64,000 bases of DNA from Duganella zoogloeoides. Lineage in GTDB: Bacteria; Pseudomonadota; Gammaproteobacteria; Burkholderiales; Burkholderiaceae_D. The stretch covers positions 5,456,001-5,520,000 of the forward strand of contig NZ_CP140152.1 of assembly GCF_034479515.1 (NCBI RefSeq). Reading direction: 5' to 3'. Position 1 is the stretch's first letter. Each line of letters starts with the position of its first letter. A model generated the notes under the pieces. It did not search any database and was not told where the DNA came from. It saw only the letters and a program-made list of their open reading frames with translations. The position numbers and the translations under genes are program-made. Shown piece after piece: positions 1-8,701 of the stretch.

Positions 1-1517
1 TAATTGGCCTGTACCTCGTTGCCCGCAAGATGGCCTGGCCGCTGGCTGGCGGTATCGCGCTGGCGGTGCAGGCAGTAGCGGGGTTCAAGCTGCTGCAACT
101 GGCGGTTTCCGGCTGGTATGGCAGCGGCGCCGCGCCATCGCTGCTCGAGCGCCCCCTGCTTGGCGCCCTGATGATCGTCGGCGCGGCGCTGTTCAGCAGC
201 TGGGCGCTGTGGCGCCGTCGCGAGGCAAGCACCAGCACGACCGACCTCACCACGATTTACCGGCTGACGCTGACTTGGTCGGCCCTGTGGTGGTTCTGCC
301 TGGCGGCGCCGAACCTGGCAAGCTGGCTGGCCGGCCACTATGCCGGCCTGTTCCCCCAACGGTATCCGACCGACGAGGGACTCGATGCCAGTTTGCAGCT
401 GTGCGCTTACAGCTTGCTGCTGGCGTGCACTGCGCTGGCGGCGGTCCGGTTTGCGCACCGCCTGCGCTGGCCGTCCCTGCGGTGGTTCGCTGCGCCTGTG
501 TGGCTGGCGCTCACCGGCGCCACGTTGCTGATGCTGGTGGACCTGTACGACAATGCATCACGCCTGCCCCGCGTCGAAACCTGGATCGCTTTTGCCGCAC
601 TGTGGCTGGCCGGCGAGTGGCTGCTGGTGGCGTGGCCGCGTCAAGGCTGGGCAATGCGCCCGTTGGCGCTGCGCGTGCTCCACATCGTGCGCACCGCAGG
701 TCCGTGGTTGATGATCTGGCCGGTCGTCGCCCACCTGATTGGCCGGTGGCTGGCTGGCGCCGGCGGCGAGGCCTTGATTGCCGACTGGGGCACCAGCGCC
801 AGTTGGGCACGCTTCGTGCCGTCGTGGCTGATGATGGCGGCCATCGCCTGGCTGATGCAACGCAGCCGCCAGGACGCCTGGCCGGTGGCGCCGATCGCGC
901 CTTGGTACCGCAGCCGCCTGATCCCGGCCGGATGCGCCTGGTCGGCGTTGCTGGTCGCCGCGTGGAACCTGACGCAGGATGGCGCCATGGCGCCGCTGCC
1001 CTACCTGCCGCTGCTCAATCCGCTCGACCTCAGTACCTGCTTCGCCTTGCTGTTGCTGCTGGCCTGCCACCGCCTGCAAGCGCCGCCCACGCGTGGTCCG
1101 GCGGGCTGGCCGGCCGGCTGGATGGCGCCGCTGCCGCTGGTCGTTGCCCTGCTCGGCTACGCCTGGTTCAACCTGGCGCTGCTGCGCACGGTATCGCACT
1201 ACCTGGCGGTGCCGTACGAGTTCGCCAGCATGTTCGCGTCGCAGTTCGTGCAGGCGATGCTGTCGCTGGTATGGAGCGTGACCGCGCTGCTGCTGATGCG
1301 CTACGCGGCACGGCGCGCCATGCGCCCGGTCTGGATCATCGGCGCAGCGCTGCTGGGGATGGTGGTGGCCAAGCTGTTCCTGGTGGACTTGTCCAATATC
1401 GGCGGCGTGGAGCGCATCGTCTCGTTCCTCGGCGTGGGTGCGCTGATGGTGGGCATCGGCTACCTGGCGCCTTTCCCCCAGTCCGAACCAGCCGAACCAC
1501 AGGCGCAGACCGCATGA
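1..1517 (+). CDS. DUF2339 multi-pass membrane protein, 5' end outside window
   Basis: The reading frame is open from the first complete codon (position 3) to TGA at 1515-1517, so the gene begins before the window and only about 505 C-terminal residues are visible. The ATG at 30 is internal. The protein is almost wholly hydrophobic, with about a dozen Trp- and Leu-rich membrane segments separated by short Arg-containing loops. This architecture and the near-terminal V-A-K-L-F-L-V-D-L motif match the DUF2339 family. Function is unknown; an inner-membrane location is inferred. Its stop overlaps the next start (ATGA), so the two genes are probably translationally coupled. Confidence 0.8.
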   Translation, partial: IGLYLVARKMAWPLAGGIALAVQAVAGFKLLQLAVSGWYGSGAAPSLLERPLLGALMIVGAALFSSWALWRRREASTSTTDLTTIYRLTLTWSALWWFCLAAPNLASWLAGHYAGLFPQRYPTDEGLDASLQLCAYSLLLACTALAAVRFAHRLRWPSLRWFAAPVWLALTGATLLMLVDLYDNASRLPRVETWIAFAALWLAGEWLLVAWPRQGWAMRPLALRVLHIVRTAGPWLMIWPVVAHLIGRWLAGAGGEALIADWGTSASWARFVPSWLMMAAIAWLMQRSRQDAWPVAPIAPWYRSRLIPAGCAWSALLVAAWNLTQDGAMAPLPYLPLLNPLDLSTCFALLLLLACHRLQAPPTRGPAGWPAGWMAPLPLVVALLGYAWFNLALLRTVSHYLAVPYEFASMFASQFVQAMLSLVWSVTALLLMRYAARRAMRPVWIIGAALLGMVVAKLFLVDLSNIGGVERIVSFLGVGALMVGIGYLAPFPQSEPAEPQAQTA

Positions 1518-2932
1518 AAACATTCCTGATCGGCGCCGCCTGCCTGGCCAGCGCCCTTGCCATGGCCACCAGTGAACCCGCAAGCGACAGGCCCGGCAAT
1601 TACACGCACCTGCTGCCGCTGGCCTTCAGCGCAAAGCAGGGCGTGCTGCAGCTGCGCCTGCCACGCGATGTGTATCTGCATGCGCGCTCTCCTCTGCTCG
1701 ACGATGTGCGCGTGTTCGACGCCAACGGCGTACCGCAACCGTTCGCGTTGCAGGAACCGGTGGCGGCAGACAACATCGGCCACAAGGACTTGCCGCTGAC
1801 GATCTTTCCGCTGATGGCGGCGGCAGGTAGCCAGTCGTCGCAGCTCGACCTCGATGTCAGCACCGCGCCCGATGGCCGGCTGCTGTCGGTCAAGGTGCGT
1901 CCTGAGCAAGGCGGCCAGGAAGCTGCGGCCGAATCCACGCGCCTGACGGGGTTGATACTCGATCTCGGCAAGCCGCGCGCGGCGCAGGAGACAACACCAG
2001 CAATCGATGCGCTGCGCTTCACCTTGCCGCCGGACCAACGTGACTACAGCGCCCAGGTCTGGCTGGAAACAAGCAACGACTTGAAGCGCTGGGATGCCGT
2101 TGGCGCAGCCGAGCTGAACTGGCTGGTCAACCAGGATCAGCAAACCCTGGCCAACGACCGGCTGACCTTTGAAGCCAGACCATTCCGCTACGCGCGCCTG
2201 ACCTGGCGCAGCGGCACGCCGTTGCTCTTCTCCGCCATCGTGGCCGAACAGCCGGTGCGCACCAGCACCGCCCTGCCGAATGAGCAATTGCTGCTGCAGC
2301 CCGGCACCGGCGACCGGCCGCAAGACCTGGTGTACGCCATGCCGCCAGCTATTGCGCCTGCCACCATCGGCGTGCAGTTCAGCGAGACCAATATCGCACT
2401 GCCCGCGCAACTGGGCGTGTACTACAGCGTGCCCACGCGCCAGGCCGGCGCAGCCACCCGCCGCTTCGCGCCCATCGTCAACACCACTTTTTATCGCATC
2501 ACGCAGGATGGCCAGGCGCGCAGCTCGGGCGACCTGGCCGTGACGCCAATGCACGCGCCGCACTGGGTGCTGCGCACCGAGGCGGCAGTGACAGTCAAGC
2601 CGGTATTGAAGGTGGGCTGGCAACCGGCCACGCTGGTATTCCTGGCCAGCGGCAACGCGCCGTACACGCTGGCGGTGGGACACGACCGCGCGCCCGCCAC
2701 CAGCCGTCCTTTGGCACAGGTGGCGCCGGGTTTCAGTGACCTGGAATTGCGCCAGCTCGGCCAAGCTACCGCCGGGCCGGCCATCGCGCAGCAAGGCGCG
2801 GCGGCGGTGCCGCCAGACGACGATGCCGGCGCACGCAATCGGCTGCTGGTGTTGTGGGGGACGCTGTTGCTGGGGACCGGCATATTGGCGGCCATGGTCT
2901 GGTGCCTGCTGCGCCAGAAACCTCAACCCTGA
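1514..2932 (+). CDS. DUF3999 family protein
   Basis: A 472-residue protein. It starts at the ATG that overlaps the upstream stop as ATGA; the same frame stays open far upstream, but that part lies inside the DUF2339 gene. It has a signal peptide (MKTFLIGAACLASALAMA), a beta-rich periplasmic body with DVRVFDANG and LTWRSG segments, and one C-terminal membrane helix (about residues 440-463) followed by a short basic tail. This fits the DUF3999 family, which commonly accompanies DUF2339. The topology suggests a large periplasmic domain anchored at its C-terminus. No catalytic motif was recognised. The two genes may form an envelope complex (inference). Confidence 0.78.
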   Translation: MKTFLIGAACLASALAMATSEPASDRPGNYTHLLPLAFSAKQGVLQLRLPRDVYLHARSPLLDDVRVFDANGVPQPFALQEPVAADNIGHKDLPLTIFPLMAAAGSQSSQLDLDVSTAPDGRLLSVKVRPEQGGQEAAAESTRLTGLILDLGKPRAAQETTPAIDALRFTLPPDQRDYSAQVWLETSNDLKRWDAVGAAELNWLVNQDQQTLANDRLTFEARPFRYARLTWRSGTPLLFSAIVAEQPVRTSTALPNEQLLLQPGTGDRPQDLVYAMPPAIAPATIGVQFSETNIALPAQLGVYYSVPTRQAGAATRRFAPIVNTTFYRITQDGQARSSGDLAVTPMHAPHWVLRTEAAVTVKPVLKVGWQPATLVFLASGNAPYTLAVGHDRAPATSRPLAQVAPGFSDLELRQLGQATAGPAIAQQGAAAVPPDDDAGARNRLLVLWGTLLLGTGILAAMVWCLLRQKPQP

Positions 2933-3139
2933 AAAACCTCCATAGCGGCGTTGCAGCGCCTCGCCGTACAGTCGTACTGTCTTCGTCGCTGCGCCTTGCT
3001 CTGGAGGTTTTTGCCAAACGCAGTAGCGGCGTTGCAGCGCCTTGCTCTGGAGGTTTTTGCCAAACGCAGTAGCGGCGTTGCAGCGCCTCGCCGTACTGGC
3101 GTACTGTCTTCGTCGCTGCGACTTGCTCTGGAGGTTTTT
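2932..3139. repeat. Nested inverted-repeat (MITE/BIME-like) element
   Basis: The spacer between the DUF3999 stop and the convergent M20 gene is filled by repeats. The left end AAAAACCTCCA (2932-2942) is the exact inverse of TGGAGGTTTTT (3002-3012), bounding an 81-bp unit. A second copy (about 3026-3058) lacks the middle 35 or so bases. A third (about 3072-3139) is full length at its right side. Every copy begins GCGGCGTTGCAGCGCC and ends CTTGCTCTGGAGGTTTTT, and copies are joined by GCCAAACGCAGTA. The full copies carry an inner GTAC-N4-GTAC palindrome. The left end shares the final A of the DUF3999 stop codon. Confidence 0.8.
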
Positions 3140-3143
3140 AAGC

Positions 3144-4457
3144 TTACTTGGCCAGCACGTTGATGACGGCCAGCGTCATGGCGCGGGCGGCGGTCTTGAT
3201 CGACGGCTCCGGCACCGGCGCGTAATACGGCGAGTGGTTGAAGGCGATCGGCTTGCCGCCGGGCTTTTCGGCTTCGGCCACCGCTTCCGGCGAATATACG
3301 CCGGTGAAGAAGAACATGGCCGGAATGCCGGCGTTGGCGAACTGCGAGAAATCTTCGCTGGCGGTCATGGCCGGCATGCGCCATACCTTGTCGTCGCCAA
3401 ACGCCTGTTTCAGCACGCCCTCGGTGCGCGCCACCAGTTTTTCATCGTTGATGATGGCCGCGCCGCCCGGAATCAGTTCCACGTCCGGCGCGGGTGCGTC
3501 GGCCATGGCGGCCGAGGCAATCGCCGTGCGGCGCCCGCCGGCCAGGATTTTTTCGCGCACTTGCGGGGTGTAGCTGCGGATGGTGCCGCGCACCTTGACG
3601 CTGTCGGGAATGATGTTGCCCACGCTGCCGCCGTTGATGGCGCCGATGGTCACCACGCCGAATTCCTTGGGATCTTTTTCGCGGCTGATCACGGTCTGCA
3701 CATCGACCACGAAGCGCGCGGCGATCATCACCGGATCGACCGCCTTGTCCGGCGCCGAGCCATGGCCGCCCCGGCCTTTGAAGGTGATTTCGATGGCGTC
3801 CGAGTTCGATGACACCGGTCCGCTGTTATAGCCGATGGTACCGTAGGCGTGCGGCCACGAGTGCAGCGCGAACGCGTAGTCCGGCTTGCCGAAACGGGTA
3901 AACAGGCCGTCATTGATCATGGCCTTGGCGCCCGAGACGATTTCCTCGGCCGGCTGGCCGATGAACATCAAGGTACCCTTCCACCGGGATTTGAGCGCCA
4001 CCAGCGTGCGCGCCGTGGCCAGCCAGGCCGTCATGTGGACGTCGTGGCCGCAGCTGTGGGCCACCATGGTGTCCTTGCCGTCGAGCTGGGCGTGGGCGCG
4101 GCTGGAATAGTCGAAGCCCGATTTTTCTTCCATCGGCAAGCCGTCCATCTCGGTGCGCACCAGCACGGTCGGGCCGGGGCCATTCTTGTAAATGGCAACG
4201 ATGCCGGTCTTGCCCACCTTTTCCGTCACCTCGAAGCCGATCGCGCGCATCTCGGCCGCCAGCTTGGCAGCCGTGCGCAGTTCCTGGAACGCCAGTTCGG
4301 GATGGGCGTGCAAGTCCTTGTAGATCGCATCGAGCTTGGGATACATGGCGTCGATGTTGGCGGCGACCGCGCCGTTATCCTGGGCGAAGGCTGGCAATAC
4401 CAGCATGGAAGCGAACAAGGCGGCAAGCGGGCGGAGTGTCATCGATGGTGTCCTCAT
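3144..4457 (-). CDS. M20 family metallo-amidohydrolase, exported
   Basis: A 437-residue zinc amidohydrolase of the M20D (hippurate hydrolase / amidohydrolase) type. The motifs are HSCGHDVHMT (metal-binding Cys and His), GQPAEE (catalytic Glu pair) and GRGGHGSAP (dimerisation domain). A signal peptide ending LPAFAQ indicates periplasmic export, unlike cytoplasmic HipO. Likely substrates are N-acyl amino acids or small peptides (family knowledge; the exact substrate cannot be read). Start choice is open: ATG at 4457 has GGAGG 13 nt upstream, and ATG at 4442 has GAGG 9 nt upstream and gives a cleaner signal peptide. It lies 34 nt downstream of pth. Confidence 0.85.
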   Translation of the reverse strand: MRTPSMTLRPLAALFASMLVLPAFAQDNGAVAANIDAMYPKLDAIYKDLHAHPELAFQELRTAAKLAAEMRAIGFEVTEKVGKTGIVAIYKNGPGPTVLVRTEMDGLPMEEKSGFDYSSRAHAQLDGKDTMVAHSCGHDVHMTAWLATARTLVALKSRWKGTLMFIGQPAEEIVSGAKAMINDGLFTRFGKPDYAFALHSWPHAYGTIGYNSGPVSSNSDAIEITFKGRGGHGSAPDKAVDPVMIAARFVVDVQTVISREKDPKEFGVVTIGAINGGSVGNIIPDSVKVRGTIRSYTPQVREKILAGGRRTAIASAAMADAPAPDVELIPGGAAIINDEKLVARTEGVLKQAFGDDKVWRMPAMTASEDFSQFANAGIPAMFFFTGVYSPEAVAEAEKPGGKPIAFNHSPYYAPVPEPSIKTAARAMTLAVINVLAK

Positions 4458-4491
4458 CTGGAGAAAGATTCCTCCAGCATACCATCGCAGC

Positions 4492-5073
4492 TTAGGCCGT
4501 ATGCAACTTCATGGTGGCCGCTTCGAACTTGCCCTCGATAATGGACGGCATGACCAGCAACGATTTATCGATCGCCTGCTCGATCAGGTCCTGGTCTTCG
4601 CGGCGCGGACGGTGCAGCACGAAGTCGGCCACCTGCTGTTGCAGGCTCAAGGTGCGCGGGTGGCCGATGCCGAGGCGCAAACGCCAGTAGTCCTGGGTGC
4701 CGAGCGCGGCGGTAATGTCTTTCAAACCATTGTGGCCGCCGGCCGAACCGCCTTTTTTCAGGCGCGCGATGCCGGGCATCAGGTCCAGCTCGTCGTGCAC
4801 GACCAGCACTTCGTCGGGGTTGATCTTGAAGAAGCGGCACAGTCCGCCAACCGACTGGCCCGAGCGGTTCATATAGGTCTGCGGTTCGAGCAGGTACACT
4901 TCCTGGCCCGAGATCGAGGTCTTGGCCATCAGCGCGTTGTACTTGGTCTCGCGCTGCAGGCGGGCGCCGCTGCTGTTGGCAAGGTTGTCCACCAGCCAGA
5001 AGCCGGCATTGTGGCGGGTTTGTTCGTATTCGGCGCCGGGATTGCCGAGGCCGACGATGAGGCGGATGGGCAT
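4492..5073 (-). CDS. pth: Peptidyl-tRNA hydrolase
   Basis: A 193-residue cytoplasmic enzyme that releases tRNA from peptidyl-tRNAs dropped by ribosomes. The N-terminal [17 protein letters not shown] carries substrate-binding Asn11 and catalytic His21. VVHDELDL supplies the catalytic-site Asp, and [15 protein letters not shown] is the family signature. Length is normal. It follows rplY on the same strand, but a strong terminator-like hairpin (5111-5147) lies between them. Expression therefore needs readthrough or a promoter in the 98-nt spacer. Confidence 0.97.
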   Translation of the reverse strand: MPIRLIVGLGNPGAEYEQTRHNAGFWLVDNLANSSGARLQRETKYNALMAKTSISGQEVYLLEPQTYMNRSGQSVGGLCRFFKINPDEVLVVHDELDLMPGIARLKKGGSAGGHNGLKDITAALGTQDYWRLRLGIGHPRTLSLQQQVADFVLHRPRREDQDLIEQAIDKSLLVMPSIIEGKFEAATMKLHTA

Positions 5074-5110
5074 AGTGTTCAGTCAAATAAACGGGATTAT
5101 CGCGCAAACG

Positions 5111-5147
5111 AAAAAAAACCCCGCCAGCACGAACGCTGGCAGGGTTT
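5111..5147 (-). terminator. Rho-independent terminator after rplY
   Basis: On the minus strand a 13-bp stem is formed (with one G-U pair; arms 5135-5147 and 5116-5128, core GCTGGC/GCCAGC, 6-nt loop). It runs directly into an eight-T tract (complement of 5111-5118). It sits 24 nt past the rplY stop and before pth. Confidence 0.85.
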
Positions 5148-5171
5148 CCATGACGCGTAAAGCGTCAAGAA

Positions 5172-5771
5172 TTACTTCTTAGGCTCTTCAGCAGCAGCTT
5201 CAGCAGCAACTTGGCCAGCTGGTACCGATGCGGTAGCAACGGTCAGGTCGTTACCGTGGGTAACTGCGGTCACGCCTTTTGGCAGGGCCAGGTCAGCTAC
5301 GTGGACCGAGGTACCGACGTCAACGTTGGTCAGGTCAACGGTGATGAATTCTGGCAGGTCTGCTGGCAGGCATTCGATTTCGATTTCGTTCAGCACGTGG
5401 CTGATGGTCGCGCCGTGCAGTTTGACTGCTGGCGAGATGTCGGCGTTTTCGAAGTGCAGCGCCACTTTCACGTGCAGTTTTTCCGAAGCGGTCACGCGCT
5501 GGAAGTCAGCGTGCAGAACCAGTTGCTTGAATGCGTGGACTTGGAAGTCGCGCAGCAGCACTTTTTGTACTTTACCGTCGATTTCCAGATCCAGGATCGA
5601 CGAGTGGAACGCTTCTTTTTTCAGCGCGTGGTACAGGGCATTGTGGTCCAGCGAGATGGTCACTGGGGCTTCGGTGCCACCGTAGATGATGCCAGGGGTT
5701 TGGCCCGAATTACGCAGGCGGCGGCTCGCTCCGGAACCTTGCAATTCGCGTTTGAATGCAACAACTTTCAT
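5172..5771 (-). CDS. rplY: 50S ribosomal protein L25 / general stress protein Ctc
   Basis: A 199-residue, two-domain L25 (Ctc/TL5) form. It has an N-terminal 5S rRNA-binding domain ([20 protein letters not shown] start, GIIYGG) and a C-terminal beta-domain with [13 protein letters not shown], followed by an Ala/Glu-rich tail ending EEPKK. It binds 5S rRNA in the central protuberance. The frame also offers a TTG at 5783, but ATG at 5771 has GGAG 6 nt upstream and gives the conserved N-terminus. It lies in the usual prs-rplY-pth order, with its own terminator. Confidence 0.95.
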   Translation of the reverse strand: MKVVAFKRELQGSGASRRLRNSGQTPGIIYGGTEAPVTISLDHNALYHALKKEAFHSSILDLEIDGKVQKVLLRDFQVHAFKQLVLHADFQRVTASEKLHVKVALHFENADISPAVKLHGATISHVLNEIEIECLPADLPEFITVDLTNVDVGTSVHVADLALPKGVTAVTHGNDLTVATASVPAGQVAAEAAAEEPKK

Positions 5772-5840
5772 GTGATACTCCAAAAATTACAGGGCTTGCG
5801 CCCCGTGTTATGAAGCCCCCGCGACCAGGGTGCTTCGAAA

Positions 5841-5915
5841 ATGAGCGCCTTGGCGCTCATGAAACTGGGAAAACTGTATAAACCAGCGCGGCGCAACCGG
5901 TAAACCGGGTGCGCC
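5841..5915. other. Hairpins in the prs-rplY spacer
   Basis: Two palindromes occupy the 173-nt spacer. One is perfect, ATGAGCGC-CTTG-GCGCTCAT (5841-5860). The other has an 11-bp stem with one mismatch (5890-5915, GGCGCA...TGCGCC around CCGGT-AA-ACCGG). Neither is followed by a good T-run on the minus strand. They could be a leader structure for rplY or a processing site after prs; no more can be said from sequence. Confidence 0.45.
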
Positions 5916-5944
5916 GCCTGTCAATCTGATCGCTGAGCCGTGGC

Positions 5945-6895
5945 TTAGTCGATGAAGAGCGAAATCACGGAATCGCCCTTGATGATGCGTTTGAACGTCT
6001 CGGCCAGCAGCGGCGCGCACGTCAGTTGACGGATCTTGCCGCAAGCCTTGGCTGCGTCTGACAGGGGAATCGTGTCGGTCACGACCAGCTCGTCCAGCGA
6101 CGAATTGGTGATGCGCTCGATTGCCGGGCCAGACAGCACAGCGTGGGTGCAATACGCCACGACTTTCTTGGCGCCGCGCTCTTTCAGTACTTCGGCAGCT
6201 TTGACCAGGGTGCCGGCGGTATCGACCATGTCATCCATGATCACGCAGTTGCGGCCTTCGACTTCGCCGATGATGTTCATCACTTCGGAAACGTTGGCTT
6301 TCGGACGACGCTTGTCGATGATGGCCAGGTCACAACCGAGGCGCTTGGCCAGCGCACGGGCACGGACCACGCCGCCGACGTCCGGGGACACCACCAGCAA
6401 GTCTTCGTTGTTCTTTTTCTGCAGGTCGCCCAGCAGGATTGGCGACGCGTAGATATTGTCCACCGGGATATCGAAGAAACCCTGGATTTGATCGGCGTGC
6501 AAGTCCATGATCAGGACGCGCTCGACACCGGCTTTTTCCAGCATGTTGGCGATGACCTTGGCCGAGATCGCAACGCGCGCCGAACGTGGGCGGCGATCCT
6601 GGCGGGCATAACCAAAGTAAGGAATGGCGGCGGTGATACGGCCAGCGGACGCGCGCTTGAGCGCATCGACCATCAGGATCAGTTCCATCAGGTTGTCGTT
6701 GGTCGGTTGGCAAGTCGACTGCAGCACGAAGACGTCTTTACCACGCACGTTTTCGTTAATCTCGACCATGACTTCGCCGTCCGAGAATTTCGAAACATTG
6801 GCTTTGCCGAGGGGAATACCGAGATTTTTAGCGACTCCTTCTGCCAACGCAGGATTAGCGTTGCCGGTAAAAACCATCAGGTTTTCGTAAGCCAT
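5945..6895 (-). CDS. prs: Ribose-phosphate pyrophosphokinase
   Basis: A 316-residue class I PRPP synthase (ribose-5-phosphate + ATP to PRPP + AMP), feeding purine, pyrimidine, His, Trp and NAD synthesis. Visible are the flexible-loop and ATP region [10 protein letters not shown], the Mg/ATP motif [12 protein letters not shown], and the PRPP-binding loop [10 protein letters not shown]. Length and sequence are typical of proteobacterial Prs. The ATG at 6895 lies 150 nt after the tRNA-Gln gene on the same strand. The pair probably shares the promoter upstream of the tRNA, as is common in this group. Confidence 0.97.
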   Translation of the reverse strand: MAYENLMVFTGNANPALAEGVAKNLGIPLGKANVSKFSDGEVMVEINENVRGKDVFVLQSTCQPTNDNLMELILMVDALKRASAGRITAAIPYFGYARQDRRPRSARVAISAKVIANMLEKAGVERVLIMDLHADQIQGFFDIPVDNIYASPILLGDLQKKNNEDLLVVSPDVGGVVRARALAKRLGCDLAIIDKRRPKANVSEVMNIIGEVEGRNCVIMDDMVDTAGTLVKAAEVLKERGAKKVVAYCTHAVLSGPAIERITNSSLDELVVTDTIPLSDAAKACGKIRQLTCAPLLAETFKRIIKGDSVISLFID

Positions 6896-7045
6896 TGGGA
6901 GTCCCAGAGATAGTAGAAGAAATTTTTGATGATCGCCAGCGGAAGCCGCGTGACGCTGTATTAGTTGAATGCGACGCGCTGGGCGCCGGCATTTTTGCTT
7001 GACCTGGCCGGAGACTAGTGCCTCGACGGTTCCAGATAAAACGAA

Positions 7046-7122
7046 TGGCAGGGGAACAAGGATTCGAACCTTGGTATGCTGGAATCAAAATCCAGTGCCT
7101 TAACCAGCTTGGCGATTCCCCT
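7046..7122 (-). tRNA. tRNA-Gln (anticodon UUG)
   Basis: The minus strand folds into a complete cloverleaf: acceptor AGGGGAA pairing with TTCCCCT, then discriminator G and encoded CCA (7046-7048). The anticodon stem CTGGA/TCCAG encloses loop TTTTGAT (anticodon TTG), and the T-loop is GGTTCGAATCC. The CCA end is genomically encoded. It lies between ispE and prs, the conserved betaproteobacterial location. Confidence 0.97.
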
Positions 7123-7154
7123 ACGCAACTTGCTACTTGTCGCTACAGGCCGAT

Positions 7155-7182
7155 ATTATACAGCCATTTTCACGAAAAGCAA
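7155..7182 (-). promoter_or_regulatory. Sigma-70 promoter for tRNA-Gln/prs
   Basis: On the minus strand, TTGCTT (complement of 7177-7182), a 16-nt spacer and a perfect TATAAT (complement of 7155-7160) lie about 32 nt before the tRNA 5' end, just past the ispE stop. Start should fall within about 25 nt of the mature tRNA. Assigned from consensus match only. Confidence 0.7.
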
Positions 7183-7197
7183 AATCTTTTTTCTCAC

Positions 7198-8076
7198 TCA
7201 CAACATGTCGATGATCGGATGCTGTTTCAGCGACCGGGCTTTCCAGACTTTCCACTTCGCTGGCGCTTTCGCAAGCACCGCATCGGCTTCAGTTTCGGTT
7301 GCCACCGCGCTAAACACACAAGCACCGGAGCCAGTCATCCTGGCATCACCGTAAGCACTGAGCCATTCTACCGCTTCTGCCACCGGCGGGAACAACTCCA
7401 TTGCCACTTGTTGTAAATCGTTTCTGCCAAATCCCTTTGAATCGTTTTGATTTTCAAGGTGCCTGGAAAAGTCCGTTATCTTAATGACCGGCGTGTCTCT
7501 TGTCAAACGTTCTGACGAAAAAATTGCCGGGGTCGGCACTTGCACGCCTGGCTCGATGACGATGTACCAACACTGCGGCGCCTCCACCGCCTGCAATTGT
7601 TCGCCCACGCCTTCGGCAAACGCGGTCTGGCCAAAGATGAAAAACGGGATATCGGCGCCCAGCGGCAAGCCCAGCGCCATCAGTTCCCGCTGGGTCAGGC
7701 CGGCATGCCACAAGGCGTTCAGGGCCATGAGCGTGGTGGCCGCGTCGGACGAGCCGCCACCGAGGCCGCCGCCCATCGGCAGCACCTTGTCGATGGCGAT
7801 ATCGACACCGCGCGGCAAGGCGCCGGTGCGGCGATGTACTTCGGCCTGCAGCAGCCTGGCGGCGCGAATGACCAGGTCGCTGTCTTGCGGCACCCCCGCC
7901 AGCTCCGTCACGCGGCGCAGCGCAGTGTCGTCACGCAGGGTGAAATCCAGGGTGTCGCCGTGATCGACCATCTGGAACACGGTTTGCAGCAAGTGGTAGC
8001 CATCGGCGCGGCGGCCGTTCACGTGCAGGAACAGGTTGAGCTTGGCCGGGGCCGGGCAATTGAGCAGACGGCTCAT
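7198..8076 (-). CDS. ispE: 4-diphosphocytidyl-2-C-methyl-D-erythritol kinase
   Basis: A 292-residue GHMP kinase that phosphorylates CDP-ME at the 2-hydroxyl in the MEP isoprenoid pathway. The N-terminus CPAPAKLNLFLHV holds the substrate Lys, LPMGGGLGGGSSDAA is the ATP-binding glycine loop, and MTGSGACVF is the third GHMP motif. Length is normal. Its start overlaps the lolB stop (ATGA, 8073-8076), so the two are translationally coupled, as elsewhere in betaproteobacteria. Confidence 0.96.
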   Translation of the reverse strand: MSRLLNCPAPAKLNLFLHVNGRRADGYHLLQTVFQMVDHGDTLDFTLRDDTALRRVTELAGVPQDSDLVIRAARLLQAEVHRRTGALPRGVDIAIDKVLPMGGGLGGGSSDAATTLMALNALWHAGLTQRELMALGLPLGADIPFFIFGQTAFAEGVGEQLQAVEAPQCWYIVIEPGVQVPTPAIFSSERLTRDTPVIKITDFSRHLENQNDSKGFGRNDLQQVAMELFPPVAEAVEWLSAYGDARMTGSGACVFSAVATETEADAVLAKAPAKWKVWKARSLKQHPIIDML

Positions 8077-8687
8077 GACGCTGGCGCATCGAGCACGATA
8101 CGGAACGACAGCTCATCGACCTGCTGGCCCAGCGTCAGGCGCGTGACGTCGATGCGGCGCGGCTTGGGCACGGCGGCGGCTTCGTCATGCCAGCCCAGGT
8201 AGTCGATCTTCCAGCCGTCGCGCGTGACCACGCTGTCGTTGGCCGGCGAGGCGGTGAAGCGCTTGCCGTCGGCGTCGGTGGCATGGCCTTGCAGCCAGTC
8301 GCGCAGGCCGCCCACGGGCAAGGTCCAGCCCAGCGCCTGGCGCGTGAGACTGTCGAGGTCGGGCGCGGTGCGCAGCGGCTGGCCGCTTTGCTGCAAGGTG
8401 GCGGCTTGATCGGTCACGCTGATGCGGGCCACGGTCTGGCCGGTCGGCGAGTTCAGGCTGACATCGGTACGGGACGGGGTTTGCTGCCAGTTGAAGTTGC
8501 CGTTCATGGCTTCCTTCTTGCCATCACGGATAAAGCTGATGGCGATGCGGCCGTTGAGCTCAATTGCGTCCTGGTAAGCGGCCACTGTAGCAGCCGAGCG
8601 CGGCACGGACGCGCAGCCGGCCAGCACGGTCAGTGCGGCAGCGAAGGCCAGCACCGGTGCGGCGCGGCGAAAAAAGGTAAAAGTCAT
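8073..8687 (-). CDS. lolB: Outer-membrane lipoprotein receptor LolB
   Basis: A 204-residue lipoprotein. The signal peptide ends in lipobox LAGC with the lipidated Cys at 25. LolB accepts lipoproteins from LolA and inserts them into the outer membrane. ELNGRIAISF near the N-terminus, GQTVARISV in the middle and ALGWTLPVGGLRDWLQG are typical of the family. The start at 8687 was chosen because it gives the signal peptide; the frame continues upstream to 8798 without one. It begins 14 nt after the TPR gene stop and overlaps ispE by 4 nt. Confidence 0.93.
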   Translation of the reverse strand: MTFTFFRRAAPVLAFAAALTVLAGCASVPRSAATVAAYQDAIELNGRIAISFIRDGKKEAMNGNFNWQQTPSRTDVSLNSPTGQTVARISVTDQAATLQQSGQPLRTAPDLDSLTRQALGWTLPVGGLRDWLQGHATDADGKRFTASPANDSVVTRDGWKIDYLGWHDEAAAVPKPRRIDVTRLTLGQQVDELSFRIVLDAPAS

Positions 8688-8701
8688 CGTTGAAGTGGTT
8701 T

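Noticed and set aside
209..1513. An upstream extension of the DUF3999 frame through the DUF2339 gene
   Set aside because: The extension is Arg/Pro-rich shadow sequence. The ATG at 1514 gives a signal peptide and an ATGA overlap with the upstream stop.
2932..3139. A CRISPR array, because of the repeated units
   Set aside because: The copies are adjacent and of unequal length, with terminal inverted repeats and no unique spacers of constant size. No cas genes are present.
5890..5915. A riboswitch upstream of rplY
   Set aside because: Only simple hairpins are seen. No known riboswitch core could be matched, and rplY has no expected small-molecule ligand.
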